Source: Rachycentron canadum (Eukaryota; Chordata; Actinopteri; Carangiformes; Rachycentridae). From it: a stretch of 64,000 nt of DNA. The position numbers were made by a program, and so were the translations under genes. This document shows, piece after piece, positions 62,485 through 64,000 of the stretch (the stretch's first letter is position 1; every line of letters starts with the position of its first letter). Below the pieces are notes generated by a model. The model saw only the letters and a program-made list of their open reading frames with translations, had not been told where the DNA came from and searched no databases. The stretch lies in contig CM076651.1 in the NCBI GenBank assembly GCA_038496675.1, forward strand, positions 10,297,352 to 10,361,351, in the 5' to 3' direction.

Positions 62485-63991
62485 ATGGCGTCGGCATCTG
62501 CCAGTGTGGATTCCAAGGCAGAGCTGACTGCTCTACTGGAACAGTGGGAGCGAGATCAACAAGGCAGCACACAGGAGCTGGTTAACATCCTCACAAAGTA
62601 AGTAATTCTGCTTCTTGGTAATGTGACGTCATTAGGATGAGTTTAGGGTGATTTAAATAAGTGCTGTAACTTTCAGAATCTCTGAGCTTGTCGAGAAGGA
62701 GACAGAGGAGTACCACAAAGCAGATCCAGATCCTTTTGATGATCGGCATCCTGGTACGAAAAAGAAAACGCATAATAGCAAGATTACTGGAGATTTAAAT
62801 GTTGTGCATGTTTTTGATATTTCCCTCTTGGCCACTAGGGAGAGCTGATCCAGAATGCGTGTTGGGACACCTGCTCAAGATCCTATTTAAGAATGATGAC
62901 TTCATGAATGCAGTAAGAATGAACTAAGACTTGGGTGCTAAAAAAGGCCCTTTATTTTGTGCAAGTCAGAAGATAATTTTCAAATGCTCTTTCCTTTGTA
63001 GTTGGTGAATAGCTATGTGATGACCAGCAGAGAATTTTCCCTCAATGCAGCAGCTTGTCGGCTGCTTCAAAACATCATGCCTGGATTGGAGACAGCTGTG
63101 GTCTTTCAAGAAAAGGTACACTTATCCTGACTTGATCATTTTGTTTTATTCTTTTTTTTCTTGTTCAAACAATGCACTTTATTTATTTCTGCCGTTATAG
63201 TAGCCAGTAATGTTCTTTCAATATTTATGTACAATGTGCATTGTTTACTGTGTAAGGGTGCAGGAACATCAAACATCACAACACTAAAAGGGAAAGCTGC
63301 AAAAAAGAGCACAGTTTTGAATTCTGTTGTCCTGGATATCAAACAGTTAAAATGGGGAAGAGGCAGATGTTAATAGCAGAGATGCTCAGGTAGTTGCTGT
63401 TGAGCTATAGTAGTGATGTTAAGTAAAGATGTGAAAGCCACATTTTTGCTGAGTCATTGGTATTTACTAGCAAGCCTAGTCAATAACCAGAGACAACAAC
63501 AGATGGTGTTTAAAATGTTGCTTGTTTGAGGAGTCACAGTCCAGCCTGCAAAGTTAGTTACACTTTGACCACCGTTTTGTCAACTCAGAACAAACTCACA
63601 GGAACTGACACTTAACTCTTTTTATGAGTGTCAGTATTGATATTTTTATTTAGAACCACACTTTTGAAATTGACCATTTGTATTTGACCAAAAAGTAAAA
63701 ACAATATATTTTTAAATATAGTGTTTTTTTATATATATTTTTAATATTTAGTAAAATATTTTTGTGTTTTTTCTTATTTGTAATCTGTTCACATTCTGTT
63801 CATAATCTGGTTTTATATGTATTTCTCTATTCATCTGTGTTTGTGTTACTCAGGAGGGTATCGTTGAAAGGCTGTTCAAGTGGGCTCAAGAGGCTGAGCA
63901 GCCCCTCAGAATCTATGCCACAGGTTTGTTGGCTGGCGCCATGGAGAACCAGGACATTGCAGCCAACTACAGGGAGGAGAACTCTGTTTTG
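62485..63991 (+). CDS. dcaf1: DDB1- and CUL4-associated factor 1 (DCAF1/VPRBP), 5' part
   Basis: Substrate receptor of the CUL4-DDB1 ubiquitin ligase, also used by EDVP, acting in the nucleus and cytoplasm; in mammals it is the target of lentiviral Vpr/Vpx. Coding exons in the window: 62485-62597, 62677-62753, 62839-62912, 63002-63115 and 63854-63991. Phases join to give residues 1-172 of a protein of about 1500. Diagnostic stretches are DSKAELTALLEQWE near the start, DPDPFDDRHPGRADPEC (about 55-71), MPGLETAVVFQEKEG and ATGLLAGAMENQDIAANYR. This is the N-terminal armadillo-like region. WD40, LisH and acidic tail lie beyond the right edge. The last donor, GTCAGT at 63992, continues off the window. 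Confidence 0.96.
63116..63853 (+). other. dcaf1 intron
   Basis: Strongly AT-rich near 63650-63790. No feature was recognised. Confidence 0.5.
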
Positions 63992-64000
63992 GTCAGTAGG

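Noticed and set aside
1..64000. Horizontally acquired, viral, CRISPR, toxin or defence system
   Set aside because: All coding content is ordinary spliced vertebrate genes. No intronless foreign cluster, direct-repeat array, retroviral polyprotein frame or toxin gene was found on either strand.

Overview
The window is nuclear DNA of a bony fish, most likely a percomorph. Five intron-rich vertebrate genes can be read exon by exon, with GT..AG introns and proteins clearly of vertebrate type. The AT-rich spacers carry long (CA)n/(TG)n tracts and several degenerate interspersed repeats I recognise from percomorph genomes. There is no bacterial, viral or plasmid cargo, no CRISPR array, and no sign of a new multi-gene system.

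Layout: 1-2270 is gene-free. 2286-17842 (+) holds slc6a6, the taurine transporter, with two candidate promoters that each carry a perfect tonicity-element match; its 3' UTR runs to about 20630. 21620-51141 (-) is grip2, a seven-PDZ synaptic scaffold, tail-to-tail with slc6a6, in 23 common coding exons plus two mutually exclusive first exons. 53260-56297 (-) is rpl32, ribosomal protein L32. Head-to-head with it, 56903-60785 (+) is ssuh2, with DnaJ-type zinc-binding repeats and two alternative first exons. From about 61440 to the right edge (+) is the 5' part of dcaf1, a CUL4-DDB1 substrate receptor; the window holds its first 172 codons.

The genes do not form a pathway. They are neighbours by descent: all five human orthologues lie on chromosome arm 3p, and SLC6A6 and GRIP2 are adjacent there too. 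Local links worth noting are the tail-to-tail transporter/scaffold pair (the transporter ends in a PDZ-ligand-like tail and its neighbour encodes seven PDZ domains) and the short divergent spacer between rpl32 and ssuh2.

All exon borders were derived by hand from reading frame, splice consensus and similarity to remembered families. Phases close exactly: 625, 1090, 135, 388 and 172+ codons. UTR ends and transcription starts are inferred. Paralogue letters (a/b) were not assigned.
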